Shown here one piece after another: positions 33,810 to 45,200 of a DNA stretch of 64,000 nt (position 1 is the first letter of the stretch; every line of letters starts with the position of its first letter). The notes beneath the pieces were generated by a model. It did not search any database. It saw only the letters and a list, made by a program, of their open reading frames with translations, and was not told the origin of the DNA. Both the position numbers and the translations under genes were made by a program. The stretch spans positions 17,258,001 through 17,322,000 of the forward strand of contig NW_027478160.1 in the NCBI RefSeq assembly GCF_051020975.1, read 5' to 3'. Origin of the DNA: Osmia lignaria lignaria (Eukaryota > Arthropoda > Insecta > Hymenoptera > Megachilidae).

Positions 33810-36800
33810 GCAAATATCTTGGAAACGAAGCGAGCTATTGCAAAACGGTAAAAGACCTTTTTTGTAGAGAATTAAGTTTCCTACTTTTTATGTTCTATGA
33901 TATTTTTTGATCAGATGCGTAGTTCTCGAGATATATCAAGATATTTAAAAGCTCCGAAGCTGCACCAACATAATAGAGGTACAGAAACACCGTGGCCCCT
34001 TTCTTTGAGATAACTCTGCACTATAGCGAGCTGCAAATGCCACTTCCAGCTTAGCTGTGCAGAAGAAGAACAACAAGAATAAGAAATATTTCGAAATATG
34101 TCCGTCAGGCCCCTTCCCTTGAGATAAATCTGCAAATATCTCGGAAACGAAGCGAGCTACGGCAAAATGTTAAGAGACCTTTTTTGTAGAAAATTAGGTT
34201 TCCTACTTTTTATGTTCTATGATATTTTTTGATCAGATGCGTAGTTCTCGAGATATATCAAGATATTTAAAGGTTCCGAAGCCGCACCAACATAATAGAG
34301 ATACAGAAACACCGTGGCCCCTTTCTTTGCGATAACTCTGCACTATTGCGAGCTGCAAATGCCACTTCCAGCTTAGCTGTGCAGAAGAAGAACAACAAGA
34401 AGAAGAAATATCTCGAAATATGTCCGTCAGGCCCCTTCCCTTGAGATGAATCTGCAAATATCTCGGAAACGAAGCGAGCTACGGCAAAATGTTAAGAGAC
34501 CTTTTTTGTAGAAAATTAGGTTTCCTACTTTTTATGTTCTATGATATTTTTTGATCAGATGCGTAGTTCTCGAGATATATCAAGATATTTAAACGTTCCG
34601 AAGCCGCACCAACATAATAGAGATACAGAAATACCGTGGCCCCTTTCTTTGAGATAACTCTGCACTATTGCGAGCTGCAAATGCCACTTCCAGCTTAGCT
34701 GTGCAGAAGAAGAACAACAAGAAGAAGAAATATCTCGAAATATGTCCGTCAGGACCCTTCCCTTGAGATAAATCTGCAAATATCTTGGAAACGAAGCGAG
34801 CTATTGCAAAACGTTAAAAGACCTTTTTTGTAGAGAATTAAGTTTCCTACTTTTTATGTTCTATGATATTTTTTGATCAGATGCGTAGTTCTCGAGATAT
34901 ATCAAGATATTTAAAAGCTCCGAAGCTGCACCAACATAATAGAGGTACAGAAACACCGTGGCCCCTTTCTTTGAGATAACTCTGCACTATAGCGAGCTGC
35001 AAATGCCACTTCCAGCTTAGCTGTGCAGAAGAAGAACAACAAGAATAAGAAATATTTCGAAATATGTCCGTCAGGCCCCTTCCCTTGAGATAAATCTGCA
35101 AATATCTCGGAAACGAAGCGAGCTACGGCAAAATGTTAAGAGACCTTTTTTGTAGAAAATTAGGTTTCCTACTTTTTATGTTCTATGATATTTTTTGATC
35201 AGATGCGTAGTTCTCGAGATATATCAAGATATTTAAAGGTTCCGAAGCCGCACCAACATAATAGAGATACAGAAACACCGTGGCCCCTTTCTTTGCGATA
35301 ACTCTGCACTATTGCGAGCTGCAAATGCCACTTCCAGCTTAGCTGTGCAGAAGAAGAACAACAAGAAGAAGAAGTATCTCGAAATATGTCCGTCAGGCCC
35401 CTTCCCTTGAGATGAATCTGCAAATATCTCGGAAACGAAGCGAGCTACGGCAAAATGTTAAGAGACCTTTTTTGTAGAAAATTAGGTTTCCTACTTTTTA
35501 TGTTCTATGATATTTTTTGATCAGATGCGTAGTTCTCGAGATATATCAAGATATTTAAACGTTCCGAAGCCGCACCAACATAATAGAGATACAGAAACAC
35601 CGTGGCCCCTTTCTTTGAGATAACTCTGCACTATTGCGAGCTGCAAATGCCACTTCCAGCTTAGCTGTGCAGAAGAAGAACAACAAGAAGAAGAAATATC
35701 TCGAAATATGTCCGTCAGGACCCTTCCCTTGAGATAAATCTGCAAATATCTTGGAAACGAAGCGAGCTATTGCAAAACGTTAAAAGACCTTTTTTGTAGA
35801 GAATTAAGTTTCCTACTTTTTATGTTCTATGATATTTTTTGATCAGATGCGTAGTTCTCGAGATATATCAAGATATTTAAAAGCTCCGAAGCTGCACCAA
35901 CATAATAGAGGTACAGAAACACCGTGGCCCCTTTCTTTGAGATAACTCTGCACTATAGCGAGCTGCAAATGCCACTTCCAGCTTAGCTGTGCAGAAGAAG
36001 AACAACAAGAATAAGAAATATTTCGAAATATGTCCGTCAGGCCCCTTCCCTTGAGATGAATCTGCAAATATCTCGGAAACGAAGCGAGCTACGGCAAAAT
36101 GTTAAGAGACCTTTTTTGTAGAAAATTAGGTTTCCTACTTTTTATGTTCTATGATATTTTTTGATCAGATGCGTAGTTCTCGAGATATATCAAGATATTT
36201 AAAGGTTCCGAAGCCGCACCAACATAATAGAGATACAGAAACACCGTGGCCCCTTTCTTTGCGATAACTCTGCACTATTGCGAGCTGCAAATGCCACTTC
36301 CAGCTTAGCTGTGCAGAAGAAGAACAACAAGAAGAAGAAATATCTCGAAATATGTCCGTCAGGCCCCTTCCCTTGAGATAAATCTGCAAATATCTCGGAA
36401 ACGAAGCGAGCTATGGCAAAATGTTAAGAGACCTTTTTTGTAGAGAATTATGTGTCCTACAATTTACATTCTCTGATATTTTTTGATCAGAAGCGTAGTT
36501 TTCGAGATATATCGAGATATTTAAAAGTTCCGAAGCCGCACCAACATAATAGAGATACAGAAACACCGTGGCCCCTTTCTTTGAGATAACTCTGCACTAT
36601 TGCGACCTGCAAATGCCACTTCCAGCTTAGCTGTGCAGAAGAGGAACAACAAGAAGAAGAAATATCTCGGAATATGTCCGTCAGGCCCCTTCTCTTGAGC
36701 TAAATCTGCAAATATCTCGGAAACGATGCCAGTTATGGGAAAATGTTAAGGGACCTTTTTTGTAGAGAATTAAGTTTCCTACTTTTTATGTTCTATGATA

Positions 36801-38096
36801 TTTTTTGATCAGATGCGTAGTTCTCGAGATATATCAAGATATTTAAAAGCTCCGAAGCTGCACCAACATAATAGAGGTACAGAAACACCGTGGCCCCTTT
36901 CTTTGAGATAACTCTGCACTATTGCGAGCTGCAAATGCCACTTCCAGCTTAGCTGTGCAGAAGAAGAACAACAAGAAGAAGAAATATCTCGAAATATGTC
37001 CGTCAGGCCCCTTCCCTTGAGATAAATCTGCAAATATCTCGGAAACGAAGCGAGCTACAGCAAAATGTTAAGAGACCTTTTTTGTAGAAAATTAGGTTTC
37101 CTACTTTTTATGATCTATGATATTTTTTGATCAGATGCGTAGTTCTCGAGATATATCAAGATATTTAAACGTTCCGAAGCCGCACCAACATAATAGAGAT
37201 ACAGAAACACCGTGGCCCCTTTCTTTGAGATAACTCTGCACTATTGCGAGCTGCAAATGCCACTTCCAGCTTAGCTGTGCAGAAGAAGAACAACAAGAAG
37301 AAGAAATATCTCGAAATATGTCCGTCAGGACCCTTCCCTTGAGATAAATCTGCAAATATCTTGGAAACGAAGCGAGCTATTGCAAAACGTTAAAAGACCT
37401 TTTTTGTAGAGAATTAAGTTTCCTACTTTTTATGTCCTATGATATTTTTTGATCAGATGCGTAGTTCTCGAGATATATCAAGATATTTAAAAGCTCCGAA
37501 GCTGCACCAACATAATAGAGGTACAGAAACACCGTGGCCCCTTTCTTTGAGATAACTCTGCACTATAGCGAGCTGCAAATGCCACTTCCAGCTTAGCTGT
37601 GCAGAAGAAGAACAACAAGAATAAGAAATATTTCGAAATATGTCCGTCAGGCCCCTTCCCTTGAGATAAATCTGCAAATATCTCGGAAACGAAGCGAGCT
37701 ACGGCAAAATGTTAAGAGACCTTTTTTGTAGAAAATTAGGTTTCCTACTTTTTATGTTCTATGATATTTTTTGATCAGATGCGTAGTTCTCGAGATATAT
37801 CAAGATATTTAAAGGTTCCGAAGCCGCACGAACATAATAGAGATACAGAAACACCGTGGCCCCTTTCTTTGCGATAACTCTGCACTATTGCGAGCTGCAA
37901 ATGCCACTTCCAGCTTAGCTGTGCAGAAGAAGAACAACAAGAAGGAGAAATATCTCGAAATATGTCCGTCAGGCCCCTTCCCTTGAGATAAATCTGCAAA
38001 TATCTCGGAAACGATGCCAGTTATGGGAAAATGTTAAGGGACCTTTTTTGTAGAGAATTAAGTTTCCTACTTTTTATGTTCTATGATATTTTTTGA
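33589..38096. repeat. 3-monomer higher-order repeat (966 bp), four copies with a two-monomer insertion
   Basis: Copies start at 33589, 34555, 35521 and 37131. Each has, in order, 'tttaaacgttcc', 'tcttggaaacg', 'gctattgcaaaacg' with 'taaaag', an 'agaggtacag' unit with 'ctatagcgagc' and 'caagaataag', then a unit with 'tttaaaggttcc' and 'tttgcgataac'. Two monomers of other types (36487-37130) interrupt copies three and four. Copies one and two share 'agaaataccg', which copies three and four lack, so copy order carries history. Confidence 0.85.
36487..37130. repeat. Two-monomer interruption of the 966-bp trimer repeat
   Basis: The first monomer is the class A 'gcgacctgc' / 'gagctaaatc' lineage, followed by 'gatgccagttatggg'. 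The second is an 'agaggtacag' unit. Together they match the pairs at 26504-27147 and 32301-32944, so the insert was probably copied from elsewhere in the array rather than from outside. Confidence 0.7.
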
Positions 38097-39062
38097 TCAG
38101 ATGCGTAGTTCTCGAGATATATCAAGATATTTAAAAGCTCCGAAGCTGCACCAACATAATAGAGGTTCAGAAACACCGTGGCCCCTTTCTTTGAGATAAC
38201 TCTGCACTATTGCGAGCTGCAAATGCCACTTCCAGCTTAGCTGTGCAGAAGAAGAACAACAAGAAGAAGAAATATCTCGAAATATGTCCGTCAGGCCCCT
38301 TCCCTTGAGATAAATCTGCAAATATCTCGGAAACGAAGCGAGCTATGGCAAAATGTTAAGAGACCTTTTTTGTAGAGAATTAAGTTTCCTACTTTTTATG
38401 TTCAATGATATTTTTTGATCAGATGCGTAGTTCTCGAGATATATCAAGATATTTAAAAGCTCCGCAGCCGCACCCACATAATAGAGATACAGAAACACCG
38501 TGGCCCGTTTCTTTGAGATAACTCTGCACTATTGCGCGCTGCAAATGCCACTTCCAGCTTAGCTGTGCAGAAGAAGAACAACAAGAAGAAGAAATATCTC
38601 GAAATATGTCCGTCAGGCCCCTTCCCTTGAGATAAATCTGCAAATATCTCGGAAACGAAGCGAGCTACGTCAAAATGTTAAGAGACCTTTTTTGTAGAAA
38701 ATTAGGTTTCCTACTTTTTATGTTCTATGATATTTTTTGATCAGATGCGTAGTTCTCGAGATATATCAAGATATTTAAAAGTTCCGAAGCCGCACCAACA
38801 TAATAGAGATACAGAAACACCGTGGCCCCTTTCTTTGCGATAACTCTGCACTATTGCGAGCTGCAAATGCCACTTCCAGCTTAGCTGTGCAGAAGAAGAA
38901 CAACAAGAAGAAGAAATATCTCGAAATATGTCCGTCAGGCCCCTTCCCTTGAGATAAATCTGCAAATATCTCGGAAACGAAGCGAGCTATGGCAAAATGT
39001 TAAGAGACCTTTTTTGTAGAGAATTCAGTTTCCTACTTTTTATGTTCTATGATATTTTTCGA

Positions 39063-39382
39063 TCAGAGGCGTAGTTCTCGAGATATATCAAGATATTTAA
39101 AAGTTCCGAAGCCGCACCAACATAATAGATACAGAAACACCGTGGCCCCTCTCTTTGAGATAACTCTGCATGATTGCGAGCTGGAAATGCCACTTCAAGT
39201 TTAGCTGTGCAGAAGAAGAACAACAAGAAGAAGAAATATCTCGAAATATGTCCGTCAGGACCCTTCCCTTGAGATAAATCTGCAAATATCTCGGAAACGA
39301 AGCGAGCTATTGCAAAACGTTAAAAGACCTTTTTTGTAGAGAATTAAGTTTCCTACTTTTTATGTTCTATGATATTTTTTGA
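39063..39382. repeat. 320-bp monomer with 2-bp deletion
   Basis: 'aatagatacag' replaces 'aatagagatacag' near 39126. It begins with CGATCAGAGGCG and has 'gcatgattgcg'. The same changes recur 964 bp to the right. Confidence 0.85.
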
Positions 39383-40026
39383 TCAGATGCGTAGTTCTCG
39401 AGATATATCAAGATATTTAAAAGCTCCGAAGCTGCACCAACATAATAGAGGTACAGAAACACCGTGGCCCCTTTCTTTGAGATAACTCTGCACTATTGCG
39501 CGCTGCAAATGCCACTTCCAGCTTAGCTGTGCAGAAGAAGAACAACAAGAAGAAGAAATATCTCGAAATATGTCCGTCAGGCCCCTTGCCTTGAGATAAA
39601 TCTGCAAATATCTCGGAAACGAAGCGAGCTACGTCAAAATGTTAAGAGACCTTTTTTGTAGAAAATTAGGTTTCCTACTTTTTATGTTCTATGATATTTT
39701 TTGATCAGATGCGTAGTTCTCGAGATATATCAAGATATTTAAAAGTTCCGAAGCCGCACCAACATAATAGAGATACAGAAACACCGTGGCCCCTTTCTTT
39801 GCGATAACTCTGCACTATTGCGAGCTGCAAATGCCACTTCCAGCTTAGCTGTGCAGAAGAAGAACAACAAGAAGAAGAAATATCTCGAAATATGTCCGTC
39901 AGGCCCCTTCCCTTGAGATAAATCTGCAAATATCTCGGAAACGAAGCGAGCTATGGCAAAATGTTAAGAGACCTTTTTTGTAGAGAATTCAGTTTCCTAC
40001 TTTTTATGTTCTATGATATTTTTCGA

Positions 40027-40346
40027 TCAGAGGCGTAGTTCTCGAGATATATCAAGATATTTAAAAGTTCCGAAGCCGCACCAACATAATAGATACAGAA
40101 ACACCGTGGCCCCTCTCTTTGAGATAACTCTGCATGATTGCGAGCTGGAAATGCCACTTCCAGTTTAGCTGTGCAGAAGAAGAACAACAAGAAGAAGAAA
40201 TATCTCGAAATATGTCCGTCAGGACCCTTCCCTTGAGATAAATCTGCAAATATCTCGGAAACGAAGCGAGCTATTGCAAAACGTTAAAAGACCTTTTTTG
40301 TAGAGAATTAAGTTTCCTACTTTTTATGTTCTATGATATTTTTTGA
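40027..40346. repeat. 320-bp monomer, sister of the 39063 unit
   Basis: Carries the same 2-bp deletion (near 40090) and 'gcatgattgcg'. It is part of the 964-bp duplicated block. Confidence 0.85.
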
Positions 40347-41312
40347 TCAGATGCGTAGTTCTCGAGATATATCAAGATATTTAAAAGCTCCGAAGCTGCA
40401 CCAACATAATAGAGGTACAGAAACACCGTGGCCCCTTTCTTTGAGATAACTCTGCACTATTGCGAGCTGCAAATGCCACTTCCAGCTTAGCTGTGCAGAA
40501 GAAGAACAACAAGAATAAGAAATATTTCGAAATATGTCCGTCAGGCCCCTTCCCTTGTGATAAATCTGCAAATATCTCGGAAACGAAGCGAGCTACGGCA
40601 AAATGTTAAGAGACCTTTTTTGTAGAGAATTATGTTTCCTACAATTTACGTTCTCTGATATTTTTTGATCAGAAGCGTAGTTTTCGAGATATATCGAGAT
40701 ATTTAAAAGTTCCGAAGCCGCACCAACATAATAGAGATACAGAAACACCGTGGCCCCTTTCTTTGAGATAACTCTGCACTATTGCGCGCTGCAAATGCCA
40801 CTTCCAGCTTAGCTGTGCAGAAGAAGAACAACAAGAAGAAGAAATATCTCGAAATATGTCCGTCAGGCCCCTTCCCTTGAGATAAATCTGCAAATACCTC
40901 GGAAACGAAGCGAGCTATGGCAAAATGTTGAGAGACCTTTTTTGTAGAGAATTAAGTTTCCTACTTTTTATGTTCTATGATATTTTTTGATCAGATGCGT
41001 AGTTCTCGAGATATATCAAGATATTTAAAAGCTCCGAAGCTGCACCAACATAATAGAGGTACAGAAACACCGTGGCCCCTTTCTTTGAGATAACTCTGCA
41101 CTATTGCGAGCTGCAAATGCCACTTCCAGCTTAGCTGTGCAGAAGAAGAACAACAAGAATAAGAAATATTTCGAAATATGTCCGTCAGGCCCCTTCCCTT
41201 GAGATAAATCTGCAAATATCTCGGAAACGAAGCGAGCTACGGCAAAATGTTAAGAGACCTATTTTGTAGAAAATTAGGTTTCCTACTTTTTATGTTCTAT
41301 GATATTTTTTGA

Positions 41313-41956
41313 TCAGATGCGTAGTTCTCGAGATATATCAAGATATTTGAAAGTTCCGAAGCCGCACCAACATAATAGAGATACAGAAACACCGTGGCCC
41401 CTTTCTTTGAGATAACTCTGCACTATTGCGAGCGGCAAATGCCACTTCCAGCTTAGCTGTGCAGAAGAAGAACAACAAGAAGAAGAAATATCTGGAAATA
41501 TGTCCGTCAGGCCCCTTCCCTTGAGATAAATCTGCAAATATCTCGGAAACGAAGCGAGCTACGGCAAAATGTTAAGAGACCTTTTTTGCAGAAAATTAGG
41601 ATTCCTACTTTTTATGTTCTATGATATTTTTTGAACAGATGCGTAGTTCTCGAGATATATCAAGATATTTAAAAGTTCCGAAGCCGCACCAACATAATAG
41701 AGGTACAGAAACACCGTGGCCCCTTTCTTTGAGATAACTCTGCACTATTGCGAGCTGCAAATGCCACTTCCAGCTTAGCTGTGCAGAAGAAGAACAACAA
41801 GAAGAAGAAATATCTCGAAATATGTCCGTCAGGACCCTTCCCTTGAGATAAATCTGCAAATATCTCGGAAACGAAGCGAGCTATTGCAAAACGTTAAGAG
41901 ACCTTTTTTGTAGAGAATTAAGTTTCCTACTTTTTATGTTCTATGATATTTTTTGA
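41313..41956. repeat. Two-monomer block shared with 28114-28757
   Basis: 'gagcggcaaatgcc' (28233; 41432), 'atctggaaatatg', 'aggattcctac' (28399; 41598) and the rare 'ttgaacagatg' occur in the same order 13199 bp apart. TGAACAG is otherwise seen only at 18776 and 19741. The right half of the second monomer differs. Confidence 0.75.
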
Positions 41957-42278
41957 TCAGATGCGTAGTTCTCGAGATATATCAAGATATTTAAAAGTTC
42001 CGAAGCCGCACCAACATAATAGAGATACAGAAACACCGTGGCCCCTTTCTTTGAGATAACTCTGCACGATTGCGAGCTGGAAATGCCACTTCCAGTTTAG
42101 CTGTGCAGAAGAAGAACAACAAGAAGAAGAAATATCTCGAAATATGTCCATCAGGACCCTTCCCTTGAGATAAATCTGCAAATATCTCGGAAACGAAGCG
42201 AGCTATGGCAAAATGTTAAGAGACGTTTTTTGTAGACAATTATGTTTCCTACAATTTATGTTGTATGATATTTTTTGA

Positions 42279-45200
42279 TCAGAAGCGTAGTTTTCGAGAT
42301 ATATCGAGATATTTAAAAGTTCCGAAGCCGCACCAACATAATAGGGATACAGAGACACCGTGGCCCCTTTCTTTGAGATAAAGCTGCACTAGTGCGAGCC
42401 GCAAATGCCACTTCCAGCTTAGCTGTGCAGAAGAAGAACAACAAGAAGAAGAAATATCTCGAAATATGTCCGTCAGGCCCCTTCCCTTGAGATAAATCTG
42501 CAAATATCTCGGAAACGAAGCGAGCTATGGCAAAATGTTAAGAGACCTTTTTTGTAGAGAATTAAGTTTCCTACTTTTTATGTTCTATGATATTTTTTGA
42601 TCAGATGCGTAGTTCTCGAGATATATCAAGATATTTAAAAGTTCCGAAGCCGCACCAACATAATAGAGATACAGAAACACCGTGGCCCCTTTCTTTGAGA
42701 TAACTCTGCACTATTGCGAGCTGGAAATGCCACTTCCAGTTTAGCTGTGCAGAAGAAGAACAACAGGAAGAAGAAATATCTCGAAATATGTCCATCAGGA
42801 CCCTTCCCTTGAGATAAATCTGCAAATATCTCGGAAACGAAGCGAGCTATGGCAAAATGTTAAGAGACCTTTTTTGTAGAGAATTAAGTTTCCTACTTTT
42901 TATGTTCGATGATATTTTTTGATCAGATGCGTAGTTCTCGAGATATATCAAGATATTTAAAAGTTCCGAAGCTGCACCAACATAATAGAGGTACAGAAAC
43001 ACCGTGGCCTCTTTCTTTGAGATAACTCTGCACTATTGCGAGCTGCAAATGCCACTTCGAGCTTAGCTGTGCAGAAGAAGAACAACAAGAAGAAGAAATA
43101 TCTCGAAATATGTCCGTCAGACCCCTTCCCTTGAGATGAATCTGCAAATATCTCGGAAACGAAGCGAGCTATGGCAAAATGTTAAGAGACCTTTTTTGTA
43201 GAGAATTATGTTTCCTGCAATTTATGTTCTACGATATTTTTTGATCAGAAGCGTAGTTTTCGAGATATATCGAGATATTTAAAAGTTCCGAAGCCGCACC
43301 AACATAATAGATATACAGAAACACCGTGGCCCCTTTCTTTGAGATAACTCTGCACTAGTGCGAGCTGCAAATGCCACTTCCAGCTTAGCTGTGCAGAAGA
43401 AGAACAACAAGAAGAAGAAATATCTCGAAATATGTCCGTCAGGCCCCTTCCCTTGAGATAAATCTGCAAATATCTCGGAAACGAAGCGAGCTATGGCAAA
43501 ATGTTAAGAGACCTTTTTTGTAGAGAATTATGCTTCCTACAATTTATGTTCTATGATATTTTTTGATCAGAAGCGTAGTTTTCGAGATATATCGAGATAT
43601 TTAAAAGTTCCGAAGCCGCACCAACATAATAGAGATACAGAAGCACCGTGGCCCCGTTCTTTGAGATAACTCTGCACTATTGCGAGCTGCAAATGCTACT
43701 TCCAGCTTAGCTGTGCAGAGGAAGAACAACAAGAAGAAGAAATATCTCGAAATATGTCCGTCAGGCCAGTTCCTTTGAGCTGAATCTGCAAATATCTCGG
43801 AAACGAAGCGAGCTATGGCAAAATGTTAAGAGACGTTTTTTGTAGACAATTATGTTTCCTACAATTTATGTTGTATGATATTTTTTGATCAGAAGCGTAG
43901 TTTTCGAGATATATCGAGATATTTAAAAGTTCCGAAGCCGCACCAACATAATAGGGATACAGAAACACCGTGGCCCCTTTCTTTGAGATAACTCTGCACT
44001 AGTGCGAGCCGCAAATGCCACTTCCAGCTTAGCTGTGCAGAAGAAGAACAACAAGAAGAAGAAATATCTCGAAATATGTCCGTCAGGCCCCTTCCCTTGA
44101 GATAAATCTGCAAATATCTCGGAAACGAAGCGAGCTATGGCAAAATGTTAAGAGACCTTTTTTGTAGAGAATTAAGTTTCCTACTTTTTATGTTCTATGA
44201 TATTTTTTGATCAGATGCGTAGTTCTCGAGATATATCAAGATATTTAAAAGTTCCGAAGCCGCACCAACATAATAGAGATACAGAAACGCCGTGGCCCCT
44301 TTCTTTGAGATAACTCTGCACTATTGCGAGCTGGAAATGCCACTTCCAGTTTAGCTGTGCAGAAGAAGAACAACAGGAAGAAGAAATATCTCGAAATATG
44401 TCCATCAGGACCCTTCCCTTGAGATAAATCTGCAAATATCTCGGAAACGAAGCGAGCTATGGCAAAATGTTAAGAGACCTTTTTTGTAGAGAATTAAGTT
44501 TCCTACTTTTTATGTTCGATGATATTTCTTGATCAGATGCGTAGTTCTCGAGATATATCAAGATATTTAAAAGTTCCGAAGCTGCACCAACATAATAGAG
44601 GTACAGAAACACCGTGGCCCCTTTCTTTGAGATAACTCTGCACTATTGCGACCTGCAAATGCCACTTCCAGCTCAGCTGTGCAGAAGAAGAACAACAAGA
44701 AGAAGAAATATCTCGAAATATGTCCGTCAGGCCCCTTCCCTTGAGATAAATCTGCAAATATCTCGGAAACGAAGCGAGCTATGGCAAAATGTTAAGAGAC
44801 CTTTTTTGTAGAGAATTATGCTTCCTACAATTTATGTTCTATGATATTTTTTGATCAGAAGCGTAGTTTTCGAGATATATCGAGATATTTAAAAGTTCCG
44901 AAGCCGCACCAACATAATAGAGATACAGAAACACCGTGGCCCCGTTCTTTGAGATAACTCTGCACTATTGCGAGCTGCAAATGCTACTTCCAGCTTAGCT
45001 GTGCAGAGGAAGAACAACAAGAAGAAGAAATATCTCGAAATATGTCCGTCAGGCCAGTTCCTTTGAGCTGAATCTGCAAATATCTCGGAAACGAAGCGAG
45101 CTATGGCAAAATGTTAAGAGACGTTTTTTGTAGACAATTATGTTTCCTACAATTTATGTTCGATGATATTTTTTGATCAGATGCGTAGTTCTCGAGATAT

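Larger units (their letters stand above)
38741..40668. repeat. 3-monomer repeat with 964-bp period, two copies
   Basis: Copy starts are 38741 and 39705. Shared markers: the preceding 'ctacgtcaaaatg', 'tttgcgataac', GAATTC at 39021 and 39985, CGATCAGAGGCG, the 2-bp deletion 'aatagatacag' and 'gcatgattgcg'. The third units differ: the second has 'caagaataag' and the first 'caagaagaag' with 'gcgcgctgc'. Confidence 0.8.
12017..42278. repeat. Array domain 2: class B dominated
   Basis: Contains 94 monomers, nearly all class B. Only about ten are class A (starting 14271, 15235, 16522, 21673, 23283, 26504, 30369, 32301, 36487, 40669). Three are A/B hybrids with TGCG but TTTTCGAG (14592, 15556, 16843). 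From about 25 kb a sub-variant with 'gtagaaaattaggtttcc' and another with 'aaaagctccgaagctgc' / 'agaggtacag' become common. Most of the class A units belong to one distinctive lineage with 'gcgacctgc', 'gaagaggaac', 'ctcggaatatg', 'gagctaaatc' and 'gatgccagc'. No gene is seen. Confidence 0.8.

Noticed and set aside
36487..37130. Transposon insertion interrupting the trimer HOR
   Set aside because: The insert is two ordinary satellite monomers, exactly in register, with no terminal repeats or target-site duplication.
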